Below, one piece after another: positions 1-8,583 of a stretch of 45,418 bases of DNA. Every line of letters starts with the position of its first letter. The first letter of the stretch is position 1. Made by a program: the position numbers and the translations under genes. The notes under the pieces were generated by a model. It ran no database searches. It was not told the DNA's origin and saw nothing but the letters and a program-made list of their open reading frames with translations. The DNA comes from Flavobacterium sp. (GTDB lineage: Bacteria; Bacteroidota; Bacteroidia; Flavobacteriales; Flavobacteriaceae), in contig VEQT01000016.1 of NCBI GenBank assembly GCA_018883065.1, positions 1-45,418 on the forward strand, read 5' to 3'.

Positions 1-107
1 CTACTAACATAGACGCACAAAAAAAGAAAAGGGTTGTGTGCAGATTAAAAAAAAATAGAATTATTTTTCTTTCATCTTGTTTTACAAAGACTTATAAATG
101 AAAAAAA
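1..107. other. Non-coding left edge of window
   Basis: A/T-rich stretch downstream of the minus-strand polyprenyl synthase stop codon. It has several A and T runs but no convincing hairpin terminator and no coding frame that continues past the window edge. I see no gene here. Confidence 0.5.
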
Positions 108-1085
108 TTATATTTTTCGTTCAATCACATAATTAACCATCAAGATGAGGGCTTCTTTGTATGTGGAATCGGGAAACTGCTGCAAGAGTGCCAATGCTTC
201 TTGTTGAAAACCAATCATACGCTTTTGAGCAAATTGTAAACCTTGGTTTTGAATCACAAACGCAATGACTTCTTTCACTCGTTTTTTGTCTTTGTTGTGG
301 TTTTTGATCGAATTGATTAGCCATGCTTTTTCTTTGGCACTGCAGGTATTGAGCACATGAATCAACGGCAGCGTCATTTTTTGCTCTTTGATATCAATGC
401 CTGTAGGTTTGCCAATAGCGGCATCGGTATAATCAAATAAATCATCTTTTATTTGAAAGGCCATGCCAATGAGTTCGCCAAATTTGCGCATTTGGGCAAC
501 TTTATGTTCATCGTCACAAACCGATTTGGCACCCAAGGCACAACAGGAAGCAATTAAGGTTGCCGTTTTTTTGCGAATAATCTCGTAGTAAATCTCTTCG
601 GTAATGTCTAATCTTCTGGCTTTTTCGATTTGCAACAACTCGCCTTCACTCATCTCGCGAACGGCCACTGAGATTATTTGAAGCAAGTCAAAATCACCAT
701 GATCAATAGAAAGCAAGAGCCCTTTTGACAATAAAAAATCACCCACTAAAACGGCAATTTTATTTTTCCATAAGGCATTTATCGAAAAAAATCCCCGACG
801 ACGGTTGCTGTCATCGACCACGTCGTCGTGAACTAAGGTGGCGGTATGTATCAGTTCTATTACACTAGCACCCCTGTAGGTACGTTCGTTTATTACGCCA
901 TCGGCTAACATTTTGGCCGTGAGAAACACAAACATGGGACGCATTTGTTTTCCTTTTCGGTTCACAATGTAATAGGTAATGCTGTTAAGCAAGGCCACAT
1001 TAGAACTCATGGATGCATAGAACTTTTTTTCAAAAAGTTCCATCTCTTGTAGTATGGGTTGTTTGATTTGAGCGCTTACATTCAT
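108..1085 (-). CDS. Polyprenyl diphosphate synthase (trans-isoprenyl, IspB-like)
   Basis: Chain-elongating isoprenyl diphosphate synthase. It condenses isopentenyl diphosphate units onto an allylic primer in the cytosol, probably to supply the menaquinone side chain. At 325 aa it has normal family length. The first Asp-rich motif DDVVD is at residues 87-91, followed by an Arg-rich stretch, and the second, DDLFD, is at 214-218. These are the two Mg-diphosphate binding sites of the family. The ATG at 1085 follows a TACATTTG -7 box by only 7 bp, so the mRNA may be leaderless. The chain length of the product cannot be read from the sequence with certainty, so I give no symbol. Confidence 0.93.
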   Translation of the reverse strand: MNVSAQIKQPILQEMELFEKKFYASMSSNVALLNSITYYIVNRKGKQMRPMFVFLTAKMLADGVINERTYRGASVIELIHTATLVHDDVVDDSNRRRGFFSINALWKNKIAVLVGDFLLSKGLLLSIDHGDFDLLQIISVAVREMSEGELLQIEKARRLDITEEIYYEIIRKKTATLIASCCALGAKSVCDDEHKVAQMRKFGELIGMAFQIKDDLFDYTDAAIGKPTGIDIKEQKMTLPLIHVLNTCSAKEKAWLINSIKNHNKDKKRVKEVIAFVIQNQGLQFAQKRMIGFQQEALALLQQFPDSTYKEALILMVNYVIERKI

Positions 1086-1092
1086 GGCGAAA

Positions 1093-1100
1093 CAAATGTA
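1093..1100 (-). promoter_or_regulatory. -7 box of polyprenyl synthase promoter
   Basis: On the minus strand this reads TACATTTG, a match to the Bacteroidota -7 consensus TAnnTTTG. It ends 7 bp before the ATG, which places the transcription start at or next to the start codon. Confidence 0.6.
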
Positions 1101-1129
1101 CTACAATGCGGTGCTATGAAAAAAAAAAG

Positions 1130-1159
1130 TTTGTGGTTAAACCTATTTCGCTATTTTTG
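1130..1159 (+). promoter_or_regulatory. Promoter (-33 TTTG, -7 TATTTTTG) of lipoprotein gene
   Basis: TTTG at 1130-1133 is followed after 18 bp by TATTTTTG at 1152-1159, close to the Bacteroidota sigma-ABfr promoter layout. It lies 32 bp before the ATG at 1192. Confidence 0.6.
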
Positions 1160-1191
1160 GTCTTTCAGCCAACTTTAAAGATATTAATCAT

Positions 1192-2052
1192 ATGAAAACA
1201 AAAATTTTAGGACTTGTACTGGTTTGTGGTTTAACCTTCATAGGTTGCCAGAAAGAAGATTTAGGCTCCGTTGCGGATGAGGCTAAAATTAACGCCAAAA
1301 TTGATTTGGCCAACGACGATGTTTCTGATGTTGTTGAAAACGCTTACGATGCTACAGCGACCAACGCCAATGGACGCGGATTGGAATCGGCTACTAGCCA
1401 AAATAATTTACCGGCATGTGCAACGGTAACCAGAAACCCTGCTTTTGGAACGGCTGTGCAAGTGGGACAAACCGTAACCAAAACCATTGATTTTGGCACA
1501 GTTGGTTGCCCAATGGCCAATGGCAATGTATTAAAGGGGCAAATCATCGTTACCTTTGTGTATCAACCCACTGCCGCTTCTCAAACGATCAATTATGAAT
1601 TTGTGAATTTTTACCACAACGACATTAAAATTGAGGGCAACAAAAATTTCACACGTACATTTGAGCAAAATCTTCCAGTGGTTGTTATGAACATGGATCT
1701 AACCGCTACCTTTCCTGATGGACGAATGTTTGATCGAGTAGGTACAAGAACTAGAAAAATTATTGCTGGCTACAACACCCCTTTGAATTTTTATGATAAT
1801 ATATACGAAGTCACCGGAAATTGGACTACTACCTATCCTAATCTACCGGATCAAATAAGTACAATAACTTCTCCATTACTTGTAAAAATAAGTTGTGCCG
1901 AAATCAACAAACCACTAATTGTTCAAGGGGTAATTACGTTTCAGCGGGGAACACGCACCTCAACCTTAAATTATGGTTCAGGCGATTGCGATAATTTGGC
2001 GGTATTTACAATAAACGGAAATGCCTACAACATTATCATCGGCAATCCCTAA
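1192..2052 (+). CDS. Hypothetical lipoprotein
   Basis: A 286-aa protein that I do not recognise as a named family. Residues 1-18 form a lipoprotein signal peptide with lipobox FIGC and the lipidated Cys at position 19, so it should be anchored in an envelope membrane. The rest is rich in Asn, Thr and beta-prone segments with four further cysteines, and has no visible catalytic motif. It stands alone with its own promoter, between divergently oriented polyprenyl synthase and convergent rlmN, and ends at a strong shared terminator. The start is well fixed by the signal peptide. Confidence 0.8.
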   Translation: MKTKILGLVLVCGLTFIGCQKEDLGSVADEAKINAKIDLANDDVSDVVENAYDATATNANGRGLESATSQNNLPACATVTRNPAFGTAVQVGQTVTKTIDFGTVGCPMANGNVLKGQIIVTFVYQPTAASQTINYEFVNFYHNDIKIEGNKNFTRTFEQNLPVVVMNMDLTATFPDGRMFDRVGTRTRKIIAGYNTPLNFYDNIYEVTGNWTTTYPNLPDQISTITSPLLVKISCAEINKPLIVQGVITFQRGTRTSTLNYGSGDCDNLAVFTINGNAYNIIIGNP

Positions 2053-2074
2053 TTGATAGTTAAAAAAAAAACGG

Positions 2075-2104
2075 AAATGCCTCTAAATTTAGAGGCATTT
2101 TTTT
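2075..2104. terminator. Bidirectional terminator between lipoprotein gene and rlmN
   Basis: A perfect 26-bp palindrome (AAATGCCTCTAAA and its complement, 2075-2100) is followed by a T run on the plus strand and preceded by an A run (2062-2071), which is a T run on the minus strand. It serves both convergent genes; its plus-strand T run touches the rlmN stop codon. Confidence 0.85.
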
Positions 2105-3143
2105 ATGACTTATTGGCCAATTGGCCACAGGCTGCATCAATATCTTTGCCTCTACTTCGGCGCACTTTTACTACAATATTGGCTTTTTCTAGGGCCTGAA
2201 TATACTGATTAATAGCCTCAGGTGATGCTTGCTGAAATTCTCCGTCGTCTATGGGATTATATTCGATAAGATTTACTTTACAAGGCACATATTTACAAAA
2301 TTTGACCAAAGCCTCAATGGCTTCGCGGTTGTCGTTAATACCTTGCCAAACCACGTATTCGTAGGTAATTTTACTTTTGGTATGTTGGTACCAATAGGCC
2401 AAACTCTCGCGCAAGTCCTGCAACGGAAAATTTACTGAAAACGGCATAATGCGTGCGCGCACTTCGTCAATGGCCGAATGCAAAGAAACCGCCAACTTGA
2501 ATTTCACCTCGTCATCGGCCATTTTTTTGATGAGTTTGGGAATGCCAGATGTAGATACCGTGATGCGTTTGGGCGACATCCCCAAGCCTTCTTCGGCAGT
2601 AATGAGATCAATGGCTTTGATTACGTTGGGGTAATTCATGAGTGGCTCGCCCATGCCCATAAACACAATATTCGATAACGGCCTATTATAGTACAAACGG
2701 CTTTCGCGATCAATGGCCACCACTTGGTCATAGATTTCGCCGGGTTCTAAGTTACGCATGCGTTTGAGGCGAGCGGTGGCACAAAAATTACAATCTAAAC
2801 TACACCCCACTTGACTCGACACACAGGCAGTAGTTCGGGTTTGGGTAGGGATTAATACCGATTCAACCACCAAACCATCATGCAACCGAACCGCGTTTTT
2901 TACGGTTCCATCGCTGCTGCGTTGCATTTGATCGACAGCAATGTGGTTGATAACAAAATGGGTTTCGAGCAATTCGCGTGTGGGTTTGGACAAATTGGTC
3001 ATGTCGGCAAAATGATGGGCACCTTTGTTCCACAACCATTCATACACTTGGTTTCCGCGAAAAGCTTGATCGCCTTGGGCAACAAAAAATTCGCGAAGTT
3101 GTTCTTTACTACACGCGCGGATGTCTTTTTTGGGTTCGGTCAT
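2103..3143 (-). CDS. rlmN: 23S rRNA (adenine-2503-C2)-methyltransferase RlmN
   Basis: Radical-SAM enzyme that methylates C2 of A2503 in 23S rRNA (and A37 of some tRNAs in E. coli). It has 346 aa, as usual for the family. The [4Fe-4S] binding motif CxxxCxxC is C114, C118, C121. The conserved methyl-carrying Cys near the C terminus is C339 in the motif DAACGQL. The glycine-rich GMGEP SAM-binding motif is present near the middle. A TAAATTTG -7 box ends 4 bp before the ATG, suggesting leaderless transcription. Confidence 0.97.
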   Translation of the reverse strand: MTEPKKDIRACSKEQLREFFVAQGDQAFRGNQVYEWLWNKGAHHFADMTNLSKPTRELLETHFVINHIAVDQMQRSSDGTVKNAVRLHDGLVVESVLIPTQTRTTACVSSQVGCSLDCNFCATARLKRMRNLEPGEIYDQVVAIDRESRLYYNRPLSNIVFMGMGEPLMNYPNVIKAIDLITAEEGLGMSPKRITVSTSGIPKLIKKMADDEVKFKLAVSLHSAIDEVRARIMPFSVNFPLQDLRESLAYWYQHTKSKITYEYVVWQGINDNREAIEALVKFCKYVPCKVNLIEYNPIDDGEFQQASPEAINQYIQALEKANIVVKVRRSRGKDIDAACGQLANKS

Positions 3144-3147
3144 GCGG

Positions 3148-3155
3148 CAAATTTA
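3148..3155 (-). promoter_or_regulatory. -7 box of rlmN promoter
   Basis: Minus-strand TAAATTTG, matching TAnnTTTG, separated from the rlmN ATG by only 4 bp. Confidence 0.55.
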
Positions 3156-3191
3156 ACGACTATTTGTTGATTTGATGAGTTCAGATTTTGA

Positions 3192-3199
3192 TAACTTTG
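3192..3199 (+). promoter_or_regulatory. -7 box upstream of O-methyltransferase
   Basis: TAACTTTG matches TAnnTTTG, 24 bp before the ATG at 3224. TTTG/TTG candidates lie upstream at 3163-3174, but none has ideal spacing. Confidence 0.5.
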
Positions 3200-3223
3200 A
3201 CGCCAACCTAAAATTTCCTTTTC

Positions 3224-3865
3224 ATGCACTTTATTTCGGAAGAATTAGAAGATTACATCGAAAAACATAGCCAGGCTGAACCGCATTTGTTGGCGCAACT
3301 CAACAAAGAAACCTACCAAAAAGTATTGCTGCCGCGCATGCTAAGCGGACACTTTCAAGGGCGCGTACTCAGTATGTTGTCTAAATTAATTCGGCCAACA
3401 ACCATCTTAGAAATTGGGACGTATACCGGCTATGCCACGCTTTGTCTGTGCGAAGGCATGCAAAAAAACGGGCAGTTGCATACCATTGACATCAAGGAAG
3501 AATTGGTTGATTTTCAGCGCAAGTACTTCGATCAATCGGGATGGGGGGCACAAATTGTACAACACTTGGGCGAGGGAATGGCCATAATTCCTACGCTAGA
3601 TGTAACATTTGATTTGGTATTTATCGATGCCGACAAAGAAAATTACCTAAATTATTACGAACTCATAGTCCCCAAAATGAATAGGGGTGGCATTATACTC
3701 TCGGACAATGTGTTGTGGAGTGGCAAAGTATTGGAACCGCTGCAACCCAATGACCCAAGTACCAAAATTCTGCTTGAATACAATGAATTATTGCGCAATG
3801 ATCCACGTGTAGAAACGGTATTGCTACCCATACGCGACGGCCTTACCGTGAGCCGGGTGTTATAG
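3224..3865 (+). CDS. Class I SAM-dependent O-methyltransferase
   Basis: A 213-aa methyltransferase of the Methyltransf_3 (catechol/caffeoyl-CoA O-methyltransferase-like) family. SAM-binding motif I, LEIGTYTGYAT, is at residues 62-72. The metal- and SAM-contacting FIDADKENY segment is at 133-141, with D135 and D137. The substrate is not predictable; bacterial members methylate small phenolic or catechol-like molecules. It has its own -7 box and converges on the PAP2 gene. Confidence 0.9.
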   Translation: MHFISEELEDYIEKHSQAEPHLLAQLNKETYQKVLLPRMLSGHFQGRVLSMLSKLIRPTTILEIGTYTGYATLCLCEGMQKNGQLHTIDIKEELVDFQRKYFDQSGWGAQIVQHLGEGMAIIPTLDVTFDLVFIDADKENYLNYYELIVPKMNRGGIILSDNVLWSGKVLEPLQPNDPSTKILLEYNELLRNDPRVETVLLPIRDGLTVSRVL

Positions 3866-3884
3866 CCCAGATGGAAGTGACATC

Positions 3885-3911
3885 TTTTTGTGGCCGGGTT
3901 GGACACAAAAA
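3885..3911. terminator. Weak hairpin between convergent genes
   Basis: TTTTTGTG (3885-3892) and CACAAAAA (3904-3911) form an 8-bp stem around an 11-nt GC-rich loop. The position between two convergent stop codons suggests a terminator, but the stem is AT-rich and the GC sits in the loop, so this is only a candidate. Confidence 0.3.
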
Positions 3912-3930
3912 ATAAAGCGGACAGCTGGAA

Positions 3931-4506
3931 TTAGCTCCTAAAAATAAACCCAAAAAACGATCTTTTTTCCGCATTTACATACAAACGAGAAAAAGCGTAG
4001 CCAATGCAACTTCCAATGGCAAAACCGGCCAAAATATCGAGCGGAAAATGTAGTCCTAAGTAAATGCGACTGTAGGCAAATACGAGCGGCCACAAAAAGA
4101 GCCACTTGAACCAGCTCATTTGCTTGTGAAAAACGGCATACAAAAAAGTAGCCGAGGCCATCGAATTGGCCGCATGTCCCGAGAAAAAACTAAAGGTGTC
4201 ACTGGCTTTAACTATACGAATAAGTCCTTGTAAATTGGGCGTGTTGCAAGGACGTAACCGTTGCACATTGTTTTTCACCAAATTGGTAAACTGATCAGTA
4301 AAGGTGATGAGCGCCGCCATAAAAACCAACAAAAACAGGGTTTGTTTCCACCCAATTTTTTTATAAATCACAAGAAGCAGCACCAAAAAAAAGGGCGTCC
4401 AATGGGTTTGCTTGGTGAGAAACAACCAAAAACCATCGTAGGTTGTAGATCCCAAATTGTTGAGAAATACAAACAGTTGTTGGTCATAGGCAATAATTTC
4501 CTTCAT
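3931..4506 (-). CDS. PAP2-superfamily membrane phosphatase
   Basis: Integral-membrane acid phosphatase of 191 aa with about five hydrophobic helices. The three-part active site is intact: KxxxxxxRP at K78-R85-P86, SGH at 109-111, and SRxxxxxHxxxD at S146-R147-H153-D157. Such enzymes dephosphorylate undecaprenyl diphosphate, phosphatidylglycerophosphate or lipid A; which one cannot be told here. The ATG directly abuts the tatA stop codon (TAAATG), so the two are translationally coupled and lie downstream of the M1 peptidase gene. Confidence 0.92.
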   Translation of the reverse strand: MKEIIAYDQQLFVFLNNLGSTTYDGFWLFLTKQTHWTPFFLVLLLVIYKKIGWKQTLFLLVFMAALITFTDQFTNLVKNNVQRLRPCNTPNLQGLIRIVKASDTFSFFSGHAANSMASATFLYAVFHKQMSWFKWLFLWPLVFAYSRIYLGLHFPLDILAGFAIGSCIGYAFSRLYVNAEKRSFFGFIFRS

Positions 4507-4851
4507 TTAGAATTGGCGTTTTACAGGTCCTTCAAGTTCGTTTGCTTCTTTGGCAACGCCTTCTAGAGTAGAATTAGCCTGGGTTTCCATATCGGTTTTA
4601 GCTTCTTGAATATCTTTGGTGATGCTGCTACCTATGTTGGTAAAATCGCTTTTAAAATTAGAGATTGTTGAGTCTAAGCCATTTACTTCAGCTCCCTTTT
4701 GTATTTCACTTTTGATATCATTGGTCGCATTTTTGAGCTGCGCCATAATTTTGCCCAATGTTCGGGCGATTTCTGGAATTTTATCGGAGCCAAACAGCAT
4801 TAAGATTACTAAAATGATGAATACAATTTCACCGCCACCTATTCCAAACAT
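4507..4851 (-). CDS. tatA: Twin-arginine translocase subunit TatA/TatE
   Basis: A 114-aa protein with the TatA layout: a short N-terminal transmembrane helix (about residues 6-20), the FG hinge (FGSDKIPE, 21-28), an amphipathic helix (about 25-45) and a polar, probably helical tail. In the family it oligomerises in the inner membrane to pass folded proteins with twin-arginine signals. No tatC is in this window. The gene starts 24 bp after the M1 peptidase stop codon and is fused end-to-start with the PAP2 gene. Confidence 0.92.
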   Translation of the reverse strand: MFGIGGGEIVFIILVILMLFGSDKIPEIARTLGKIMAQLKNATNDIKSEIQKGAEVNGLDSTISNFKSDFTNIGSSITKDIQEAKTDMETQANSTLEGVAKEANELEGPVKRQF

Positions 4852-4875
4852 ACTTGCTTTGTTTTAATGTAATTG

Positions 4876-7119
4876 TTAGTCAAACTTTGATTGAACCTCT
4901 TGCTTGGGCCAGGTATTGTTGGTTACATCAATATCGGCGGTTTCTAATTTGGGATCGACCACAATTTTGGTAATGGCCTTTTGTGTGGCAAAAGTACGCG
5001 AAACTTCGGCATCGTTGAGGCGCCAAATCTGTGCTGGAAAAACATGGTTTTCTGTACTGCCGTCCTCAAAAGTTAACTCCACTATTATGGGCATCACTAA
5101 ACCGCCGGGTTTATCAAAAGTTACCTGATAAAAATACTTGGGAACAGTTAACTTGGCTTGTTCCTCTGGGGTGAAATGTGATTTTATGTATGCATCCAAA
5201 TGGGTAATTTCTTTGGGGTCAAATGATTTGTTCATATCGGGTGTGTAGTCTACACTGCCTTCGGCCACCATATACACCATAGGCCCATCCGTTCCCGAAC
5301 GGCGGCGACGTCTTTTAGACAAATAGTCTTTGACCTCTTTGGTTTCATTATTGGATACAAAATATTTTTTTACTTCTTTGATGCCTATGTCGGTATAATC
5401 AGTGGTATAAAACCAGCCCCTGATAAACCAATCTAAATCTACGGCCGAGGCATCTTCCATGGTTCTAAAGAAATCTTCGGGCGTGGGGTGCTTGAATTTC
5501 CAGCGGTTGGCATAGGTTTTAAAAGCATAATCAAACAACTCACGGCCCATAATGGTTTCGCGCAAGATGTTTAATCCGGCAGCCGGTTTACCATAGGCGT
5601 TGCTACCAAATTGCCGTATACTTTCGGAATTGGTCATAATGGGTTCCAAACCCGATTGTGCTCCGCTCATATAGGGTACAATTAGTCGAGCCGGCCCACG
5701 ATCAACAGGAAAATTGGGATCAAATGTGATCTCGGCCAAGTATTCCATAAAGGTATTTAACCCTTCATCCATCCACGTCCATTGGCGCTCGTCGGAATTC
5801 ACAATCATGGGAAAAAAATTATGTCCCACTTCATGAATAATCACGCCCAACATACCGTATTTGAGTCGGTCTGTGTATTTTCCGTCTGGATCTGGACGGC
5901 CAAAATTCCAACAAATCATAGGGTATTCCATACCTTGATCATTGGCGTGTACCGAAACCGCTTTGGGATAGGGATAATCAAAGGTGTAGCTCGAATAACT
6001 TTTTAAGGTATGTGCAACGGCTCTAGTGGAATATTCTTCCCACAGTGGATTGCCTTCTTTGGGGTAAACTGAAACGGCCATCACATTTTTGCCGCCCAAT
6101 TTTACTGCCATGGCGTCGTAGATAAATTTTCGTGAAGTGGCAATGCCAAAATCACGCACATTCTCGGCTTTGAATTTCCAGGTTTTCTTTTGGGTTGAAA
6201 AGGATTTTTCGGCAGCCTCGGCCTCAGCTTGGGTAACTACAATTACTGGTTTATCAAATGATTTTTCGGCTAAAGCGTAGCGTTGCAATTGAGCCGGTGT
6301 AAAAACCTCATTTCTATTTTGCAAAGTACCGGTAGCCTCCATAATGTGATCGGCAGGAACGGTAATGTTTACTTCAAAATTTCCGAATGGAAGTGCAAAT
6401 TCGCCACTACCCCAAAATTGCATGTTTTGCCAACCTTCCACATCATTATAGACCGCCATTCTGGGATAAAATTGCGCCAACACATACAGATTATTGCTGT
6501 CTTTATCAAAGTGCTCGTAGCCCGAACGGCCTCCATCTAGCATATAATTATTGATGTTGTACCAGAATTTAATGGTCATCGAAACGCTTTGCCCATGCGC
6601 CAGAGGTTTGGCCAATTCAACCCGCATCATGGTTTGGTTGATGGTGTATTTCATGGGTTTTCCCGTGGCATCTTTGATGTAATCAATACGAAATCCTCCG
6701 TCAAATTTTTCTTCCAAATAACTGCGTGAAAAACCCTGTGGACTCATCGCTGGATCAGTTTTATTGCTGCCCACCAATTTTGAATACGAATTTTTGGCTT
6801 GTTGGTTCTGATCCAATTGAATCCACAAATAATCCAAAGATTCCTTGGCGTTGTTGTGGTAGGTAATGGTTTCAATCCCATACAAGCGTGTGTTTTTATC
6901 GTCGAGTTCGATGTCAATTTTGTAATCGGCTTGTTGTTGGTAATACTCCGGACCTGGCGCTCCCGATGCTGTGCGGTACATATTGGGCGTGGCAAACAAA
7001 TCGTAGTTTTGACGAAATTTATTTACATCAACTGATCCCTTTTCTTTGGGCTTAACGGCTTCTTGGGCAAGTAAAATACTGCTTGACAAAAACATCAGCA
7101 GAGCGACACTTTTTCTCAT
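4876..7119 (-). CDS. Secreted M1-family zinc metallopeptidase
   Basis: A 747-aa protein with a signal peptide (about residues 1-18, ending near LLAQ), so periplasmic or surface exposed. The zinc site is HEVGH at 429-433 plus E452 in the WMDEGLN segment, the HExxH-18-E pattern of gluzincins. An upstream motif with the order G-M-E-Y precedes it, as in M1 aminopeptidases. The C-terminal half is longer and less conserved. It probably trims N-terminal residues from peptides. It heads the run to tatA and the PAP2 gene and follows the DUF6702 gene by 60 bp. Confidence 0.93.
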   Translation of the reverse strand: MRKSVALLMFLSSSILLAQEAVKPKEKGSVDVNKFRQNYDLFATPNMYRTASGAPGPEYYQQQADYKIDIELDDKNTRLYGIETITYHNNAKESLDYLWIQLDQNQQAKNSYSKLVGSNKTDPAMSPQGFSRSYLEEKFDGGFRIDYIKDATGKPMKYTINQTMMRVELAKPLAHGQSVSMTIKFWYNINNYMLDGGRSGYEHFDKDSNNLYVLAQFYPRMAVYNDVEGWQNMQFWGSGEFALPFGNFEVNITVPADHIMEATGTLQNRNEVFTPAQLQRYALAEKSFDKPVIVVTQAEAEAAEKSFSTQKKTWKFKAENVRDFGIATSRKFIYDAMAVKLGGKNVMAVSVYPKEGNPLWEEYSTRAVAHTLKSYSSYTFDYPYPKAVSVHANDQGMEYPMICWNFGRPDPDGKYTDRLKYGMLGVIIHEVGHNFFPMIVNSDERQWTWMDEGLNTFMEYLAEITFDPNFPVDRGPARLIVPYMSGAQSGLEPIMTNSESIRQFGSNAYGKPAAGLNILRETIMGRELFDYAFKTYANRWKFKHPTPEDFFRTMEDASAVDLDWFIRGWFYTTDYTDIGIKEVKKYFVSNNETKEVKDYLSKRRRRRSGTDGPMVYMVAEGSVDYTPDMNKSFDPKEITHLDAYIKSHFTPEEQAKLTVPKYFYQVTFDKPGGLVMPIIVELTFEDGSTENHVFPAQIWRLNDAEVSRTFATQKAITKIVVDPKLETADIDVTNNTWPKQEVQSKFD

Positions 7120-7179
7120 AGAATCTTATTAGTAAAAGGTTATAAAAACGGGCTAAAAATAGCGATTTTTCTTGATTAA

Positions 7180-7701
7180 TTAGTCATTGACAAATACGGC
7201 TTCCTTGACACTTTGCGTAAGCAAGGCGCTTTGTTTTTTACCAAACAATTGGGCCTGTATCATATTTTGTTGATCGGGAAATACATCGGTAAATAGGGTG
7301 TTCTCAATTACTAAGCGATTGAGTTTTGGCACTTCGTCACAGGTATAATAACAAACCAACACATTGTTTTCAAGTTCTTTACGCTTAAAATGAATGGAAT
7401 ATGGTTTTCCATTTACGACTACTTTAAAATGAGATTGTATGTAGGTATTCATCCACTGCACATCGGTTGGCGATTCATGTACATCTCCTAATTTGGTTTG
7501 CTGACCATACGATTGGTAAAGCGCCGTATTGCAGTCGTCAACAAAAAGACGCATTGCTATTTGCAGGCGTTTTTTGGCTGGCGCATACTCTACTTGGTAA
7601 ATGCCCATATAAAATTTATGCACGGCAAAAGCCGAACACAGCAGTAAAATCAATGCACCAACGAGCCATCTGTGTTTACTGTGGTTGGGTTTCTTGCTCA
7701 T
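7180..7701 (-). CDS. DUF6702-type protein, membrane anchored
   Basis: A 173-aa protein with an N-terminal hydrophobic helix (about residues 11-27) followed by the HKFYMGIYQVEYAP stretch that I associate with DUF6702, a family of unknown function common in flavobacteria. It is predicted to sit in the envelope. The start overlaps the end of the upstream gene by 26 bp, so the two are probably translationally coupled; an M1 metallopeptidase follows. The family name is from memory and the function is unknown. Confidence 0.7.
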   Translation of the reverse strand: MSKKPNHSKHRWLVGALILLLCSAFAVHKFYMGIYQVEYAPAKKRLQIAMRLFVDDCNTALYQSYGQQTKLGDVHESPTDVQWMNTYIQSHFKVVVNGKPYSIHFKRKELENNVLVCYYTCDEVPKLNRLVIENTLFTDVFPDQQNMIQAQLFGKKQSALLTQSVKEAVFVND

Positions 7702-8425
7702 GGGATTCTCGGAGTAAAATTTCGTTGTATTGTAAGGCCAATCGCTTCACATAAAACATAGTAAGTGTTTTGTTTTTGGCTTTTAAAGCGGCTGCAAATT
7801 CGGGATCATCAATCAGGTAATACTGAAATCCGGGAATGGCCTCGGGTGCAATTTTGAGCACGTTCGTGTAGTATTTTTCTTCGTATAAGCCGTCGAGTTT
7901 TAGCAACAACTTTTCTTTCTCTTCTACTTTTACCTGCTTTTTCAAATCCCGAGTTCTACCCGACATTTTGTTGAGCAGCGGATCGAGCAATCCCGTTTGA
8001 GCTGTACGCAATTTACGGGTAGCGGGCGTATACTTTTTTTGATTTGAAGAGACAATGCCCAAACTCGTTTCGTTGATATTGGCGTTTTCGTTTACGTTAA
8101 CTTCCTCGAGTGGCGTGATGCGGTAGCTCATTTTTTGAATGGCGGATTCGCTTTCAAATTCATCGGCTGTAATTTCATGTCGACGGGTTTCCAAATTGAC
8201 TGCAGTGATTACCAATACATCTCCCGTTTTAACCCGAACTACACACACCCCTTTTTGATTGGTGATTGTGTTTTGATTGTTGCGTATGTTAAGTACGTTT
8301 ACTTTTTCAATACCCAATGTGTCTACCACAACACGCAAAGTCACTGGTTTTTCGGCACTAGTTTGTCCCCATACTTGTGTCACCACAATGAAAAAACAAA
8401 CAATTAAAAAAGAAGTAAACCGCAT
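7676..8425 (-). CDS. Secreted CarboxypepD_reg-like domain protein
   Basis: A 249-aa protein with a signal peptide (about residues 1-20, ending VWGQ). The next 80 or so residues resemble the carboxypeptidase D regulatory-like / TonB-plug-associated beta-sandwich of Bacteroidota envelope proteins (VEKVNVLNI, then NQKGV and VLVITAVN segments). The C-terminal half is Lys-rich and probably helical. The function is unknown. It is the first gene of the minus-strand set with the DUF6702 protein and M1 peptidase, with a TAGTTTTG -7 box upstream. Confidence 0.75.
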   Translation of the reverse strand: MRFTSFLIVCFFIVVTQVWGQTSAEKPVTLRVVVDTLGIEKVNVLNIRNNQNTITNQKGVCVVRVKTGDVLVITAVNLETRRHEITADEFESESAIQKMSYRITPLEEVNVNENANINETSLGIVSSNQKKYTPATRKLRTAQTGLLDPLLNKMSGRTRDLKKQVKVEEKEKLLLKLDGLYEEKYYTNVLKIAPEAIPGFQYYLIDDPEFAAALKAKNKTLTMFYVKRLALQYNEILLRESHEQETQPQ

Positions 8426-8453
8426 GGTCTTTTAAATTATCAATGTTGGGAAA

Positions 8454-8461
8454 CAAAACTA
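8454..8461 (-). promoter_or_regulatory. -7 box for the CarboxypepD_reg/DUF6702/M1 cluster
   Basis: Minus-strand TAGTTTTG, matching TAnnTTTG, 28 bp upstream of the ATG at 8425. Confidence 0.5.
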
Positions 8462-8549
8462 TCGTTTTCCCGTCATCAAACCACAACTTCTACTCGATTT
8501 AACTAAATCTTGACGCATTACACTGCTTTATCGTGCCAAACAAAGGTTG

Positions 8550-8557
8550 TATATTCG
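8550..8557 (+). promoter_or_regulatory. -7 box of peptidase E gene
   Basis: TATATTCG, one mismatch from TAnnTTTG, 26 bp before the ATG at 8584. Confidence 0.4.
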
Positions 8558-8583
8558 CCTACAAAATTGCTTAAAGCCGATTT

